DNA of 64,000 nt. Origin: Dorea sp. 5-2. Its GTDB lineage: Bacteria; Bacillota; Clostridia; Lachnospirales; Lachnospiraceae. This document shows positions 61,570-64,000 of this stretch, in pieces. Made by a program: the position numbers and the translations under genes. The notes under the pieces were generated by a model. That model was not told where the DNA came from and made no database searches. It was given only the letters and a program-made list of their open reading frames with translations. The stretch is taken from assembly GCF_000403455.2 (NCBI RefSeq), contig NZ_KE159737.1, positions 216,247 through 280,246 on the forward strand, written 5' to 3'. Within the stretch, counting starts at the first letter, position 1; each line of letters opens with the position of its first letter.

Positions 61570-62901
61570 TTATGCATAATGATACTGTTTCCTGCGGTTC
61601 ACCAGGAAACATACGGTTATGGCAAGTGTGAGCGCTTCTGCTACGGTTATGGCGAGCCAGATTCCGTCAATCCCCAGTATGAGCGGAAGCGTCAGCACGA
61701 CAACCACCTGGAAGACCAGTGTCCGCAGGAATGATATCATAGCCGACACAAATCCGTTGCTCAGTGCAGTGAAGAATGCGGACCCGAAGATATTGAATCC
61801 ATTGATCAGGAAGGAAACCGCATACAGGCGGAAACCATGGCAGGTCATGGCGGCAAGTTTACTGTCATATCCGACAAAGATATCAGCGAGGGGGGAGGCA
61901 AAAATCTGTGCAAGCAGCGTCAGCGCCGCACCGCATACTCCAACCATTGACAGGCTCATCCGCAGCAGATTCCTGAGCTCATCGTGATTACCTGCGCCAA
62001 AGTGATAGCCGATGATCGGTGCGCTTCCTATGGAGTAACCCAGGAAAATCGCGATAAAAATAAAATTTACATACATGATCGTACCGTATGCCGCGACTCC
62101 ATTCTCTCCGGCAATGGAGATCAGCTGCAGGTTGTAGAGAGAATTCACGACCGACAGCGATAAGTTGGTCATCAGCTCAGAGGAGCCGTTGGCGCAGGCA
62201 CGTCCCAGAGCCCTGATATCCAGAGGAGCTTTTACAAGACGGAGCAGGCTCTCATTTTTGCGTGTAATATAAAAGATGGGGAAAAGTCCGCCCACTGTCT
62301 CGCTGATTGCCGTTGCAACGGCGGCTCCGGCGATCCCCCAATGGAATACGGCTATGAAAAGGTAATCTAATATAATGTTTGTAAGTCCTGCGGTAATCGT
62401 TACTTTCAGTCCCAACTGGGGCTTTTCGGCAGTTACGAAGAAGCTCTGAAATACATTCTGCAGGAGAAACGGCGTCAGAGAGACCATAAGGATCCTGCCG
62501 TACAGGACGCAGAGATCTATAAGCTCTCCGGTTGCTCCAAGCAGGACGGCAACCGGTCTTACGAAGAACATCCCGGCAGCGGCGAGGATGATTCCTCCGA
62601 TGATCGTGATATAAACTAGCATGGAAAAATATTGATTCGCCAGATCTCTTTTACCTTCGCCAAGCGCCTTAGATACAATCGCGCTGCCTCCTGTGCCGAT
62701 CATAAAACCAAGGGCACTCAGTCCCATCAGAAGCGGCATGATCAAGTTAATTGCCGCAAATGCTGTCTTTCCTACGAAGTTAGAGACGAACAAGCCGTCG
62801 ATCACTCCGTAGATGGAAGTAAATACCATCATAACGATGGAAGGCAGTACGAATTGAATTATTTTTTTGTAAGTAAAGTGTTCAGATAATTGTATTCTCA
62901 T
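61570..62901 (-). CDS. MATE-family efflux transporter
   Basis: Multidrug/oligosaccharide-flippase superfamily antiporter of 443 residues with twelve hydrophobic segments in two MatE halves; MGLSALGFMIGTGGSAIVSKALGEGKRDLANQYF and FIAIFLGYSIGSAPIIGYHFGAGN are the two equivalent signature regions. The frame extends to 63036 but ATG 62901 with AAGGAGGACT is the start. The hairpin repeat copy 3 ends just before this ribosome site. It follows a MarR gene that probably controls it. Confidence 0.92.
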   Translation of the reverse strand: MRIQLSEHFTYKKIIQFVLPSIVMMVFTSIYGVIDGLFVSNFVGKTAFAAINLIMPLLMGLSALGFMIGTGGSAIVSKALGEGKRDLANQYFSMLVYITIIGGIILAAAGMFFVRPVAVLLGATGELIDLCVLYGRILMVSLTPFLLQNVFQSFFVTAEKPQLGLKVTITAGLTNIILDYLFIAVFHWGIAGAAVATAISETVGGLFPIFYITRKNESLLRLVKAPLDIRALGRACANGSSELMTNLSLSVVNSLYNLQLISIAGENGVAAYGTIMYVNFIFIAIFLGYSIGSAPIIGYHFGAGNHDELRNLLRMSLSMVGVCGAALTLLAQIFASPLADIFVGYDSKLAAMTCHGFRLYAVSFLINGFNIFGSAFFTALSNGFVSAMISFLRTLVFQVVVVLTLPLILGIDGIWLAITVAEALTLAITVCFLVNRRKQYHYA

Positions 62902-62919
62902 TTTAAAGTCCTCCTTTTT

Positions 62920-62981
62920 ATTCCCGCGAGCAACGAGCCAAGCGGGCATGCTTGCATGCACATTTGGCGACTGCCGCGAGC
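62920..62981. repeat. Dispersed hairpin repeat, copy 3 (before MATE gene)
   Basis: GCCAAGC (62937-62943) and ATTTGGC with the inner stem GGGCATGC-TT-GCATGCAC (seven of eight pairs). Outer arms CGCGAGCA and TGCCGCG pair with one bulge. Close to copy 2 (about five differences in 58 bases) and with changed stem bases relative to copy 1. Confidence 0.75.
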
Positions 62982-62998
62982 GTCTGATCTTGTGGAGT

Positions 62999-63436
62999 TC
63001 AAAGCTGTGTCGTATATTTACGAAGATTGTCTGCATATTTCCTGTTAAGCCGGAGAAATTCAGTTTGCTCTTCCTCGGTCATATCCGTAAATGCAAGATT
63101 CTCGATCTGGATCGCGGGAGCAATCTTCTCATCAAGCATAGCTTTGCCGGCAGGTGTGAGGAAGATATGCATATCTCTGCCACGTCCGGCTTCCAGAGAG
63201 AGGAAACCGTCTCTCATAAGCTTTTGGACGGAAGAATGGATGGTCTGCTTGCTGAGCATCGTATTCTCACAGATATCCTTCTGAAGACAGCCGTCTCCGA
63301 GTGTATAGAGGATATAAAGGATATCAAATCCGCTGTCAGACAGCTTAAGCTTCAGTGCGATATCATGGTAAATATGGTTACATTCCTTGAAAATCCGGTT
63401 GAATTCTTTCATTCCCGGGTGCAGTTCTGGTATCAT
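62999..63436 (-). CDS. MarR-family regulator of the MATE gene
   Basis: Winged-helix regulator of 145 residues: DSGFDILYILYTLGDGCLQKDICENTMLSKQTIHSSVQKLMRDGFLSLEAGRGRDMHIFLT is the DNA-binding part. The frame reaches 63538 but ATG 63436 (after GGGGAGA) begins the typical protein and lies downstream of the promoter. Two matching palindromes in its promoter region point to autoregulation. Confidence 0.9.
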   Translation of the reverse strand: MIPELHPGMKEFNRIFKECNHIYHDIALKLKLSDSGFDILYILYTLGDGCLQKDICENTMLSKQTIHSSVQKLMRDGFLSLEAGRGRDMHIFLTPAGKAMLDEKIAPAIQIENLAFTDMTEEEQTEFLRLNRKYADNLRKYTTQL

Positions 63437-63509
63437 AATATTATTCTCCCCATCAGTTTTTCTTAAAGGTAATATGTGAATATGCGCGGCGGTATTTAGA
63501 CAGCATACG

Positions 63510-63572
63510 AGTCTGATATCGGACTTGATTGGCTGCAAATGCTATTATAGTCCGAAATCGGACTCGTGTCAA
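63510..63572 (-). promoter_or_regulatory. Consensus promoter with two MarR-type operators
   Basis: On the minus strand TTGACA (63567-63572), a 17-base spacer and TATAAT (63544-63549) are a perfect consensus. AGTCCGA-AA-TCGGACT (63549-63564) lies inside the spacer and AGTCTGA-TA-TCGGACT (63510-63525), one mismatch, at the start of the transcript, 39 bases away. Binding at the first would block the polymerase directly. Confidence 0.88.
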
Positions 63573-63585
63573 CTATTAATGTATA

Positions 63586-63629
63586 AAAAAGAGGATGCGG
63601 TCCATGAAAGGAAAACGCATCCTCTTTTT
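63586..63629. terminator. Bidirectional terminator
   Basis: AAAAAGAGGATGCG and CGCATCCTCTTTTT with A and T runs on both sides, between the marR promoter and the gene at the right edge. Confidence 0.85.
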
Positions 63630-63748
63630 GAGAGAATAATGAATGAGGCTCTATTATGAAATACTGCCTTCGAGTCTAAGTTTAACAGAAATATACCATG
63701 TATAGATAGTGGGAAGATAGATTCTTAGTACAAGCTTAGCAACCGGTA

Positions 63749-64000
63749 TTATAACCCATAGCGCTGATACATTTGTTCAAGATATCCCCTGTCTTCACTT
63801 ACTCTTTTCAGATCATCCATAAGATTTTCATGCAGAAGAAGCTGGATGAGCGAATGCAGACGCTTTTCCCTCTTTTCAATTCTCTTTTTGCTATCCGCTT
63901 CTTTTTGTAACAGTAAAATTTCCTGCTCCTGTAGCCAGGACTCCTTCTGCTGCATCTGGGACTCCTTCTGCTGCATCTGGGACTCCTTCTGCTGCATCTG
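63749..64000 (-). CDS. C-terminal part of a heptad-repeat coiled-coil protein (partial)
   Basis: The last ~83 residues of a gene that continues beyond the window. It shows tandem copies of the heptad QMQQKES (21-base repeat at 63950-64000), then a charged helix and the end DDLKRVSEDRGYLEQMYQRYGL. The ending resembles that of Rpn-type PD-(D/E)XK nuclease/transposase-like proteins, but the catalytic domain is outside the window so this is not certain. The true start is not in view. Confidence 0.6.
   Translation of the reverse strand, partial: QMQQKESQMQQKESQMQQKESWLQEQEILLLQKEADSKKRIEKREKRLHSLIQLLLHENLMDDLKRVSEDRGYLEQMYQRYGL

Noticed and set aside
63950..64000. CRISPR array at the right edge
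   Set aside because: The units are contiguous 21-base repeats without spacers and keep an open coding frame.

Overview
The window looks like chromosome of a low-to-mid GC Firmicute, most likely a gut Lachnospiraceae. The signs are strong AGGAGG ribosome sites, near-consensus SigA promoters, a type II fatty-acid operon using FabK with a fused AccD-AccA and a FabT-type regulator, lipoprotein-based ABC transporters, RpiR/PucR regulators and a Tn916-type integrase. The genus is inferred from gene content, not from a marker gene. No rRNA, tRNA or CRISPR array was seen.

Layout. Bases 1-5720 are the right end of an integrative mobilizable element: MobA/MobL relaxase, CHC2 primase, VapE-like ATPase, iteron-like repeats, Xis and a Tn916-type integrase. 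Chromosomal genes follow: a low-molecular-weight phosphatase, a V4R-PAS-GGDEF diguanylate cyclase and a DAHP synthase. A LacI regulator and a ribose operon (rbsK, rbsD, rbsA', rbsC', rbsB) come next. In that operon a deletion has fused the 5' part of rbsA to the 3' part of rbsC, and a foldback (MITE-like) element lies after it with a half copy before it. Bases 15370-17388 are a PadR-DUF1700-DUF4097 operon on the minus strand.

Bases 17600-28697 are the complete fatty-acid initiation and elongation operon fabH-acpP-fabK-fabD-fabG-fabF-accB-fabZ-accC-accDA, a second FabK-like flavoprotein and a FabT-like MarR regulator. Two TTTGA-N3-TCAAA palindromes bracket its promoter, which suggests feedback by the regulator encoded at the end. 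Sirtuin, rubredoxin, Xaa-Pro peptidase, galE, a NitT/TauT-type ABC importer and a flavodoxin-ferredoxin protein follow.

Bases 36554-45614 are a sugar locus: a CUT1 importer without its own ATPase, a bacterial ADP-dependent sugar kinase, two class II aldolases, two RpiR regulators and a D-lyxose/mannose-type isomerase. Together they can be read as import, isomerisation, phosphorylation and aldol cleavage. Bases 45692-52773 hold a TetR/MFS pair with a long palindromic operator, then a two-component system with an FtsX-type ABC exporter whose permease is cut by an in-frame TAG. Further right are an ECF-type sigma factor, DUF2461 and radical SAM proteins, an M20 peptidase/DUF5058 transporter/PucR locus, a MATE pump with an autoregulated MarR gene, and the start of a heptad-repeat gene running off the edge.

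Small dispersed structured repeats (4056, 8151, 8215, 17498, 62920) and the foldback element (10765, 15195) are the main non-coding features.
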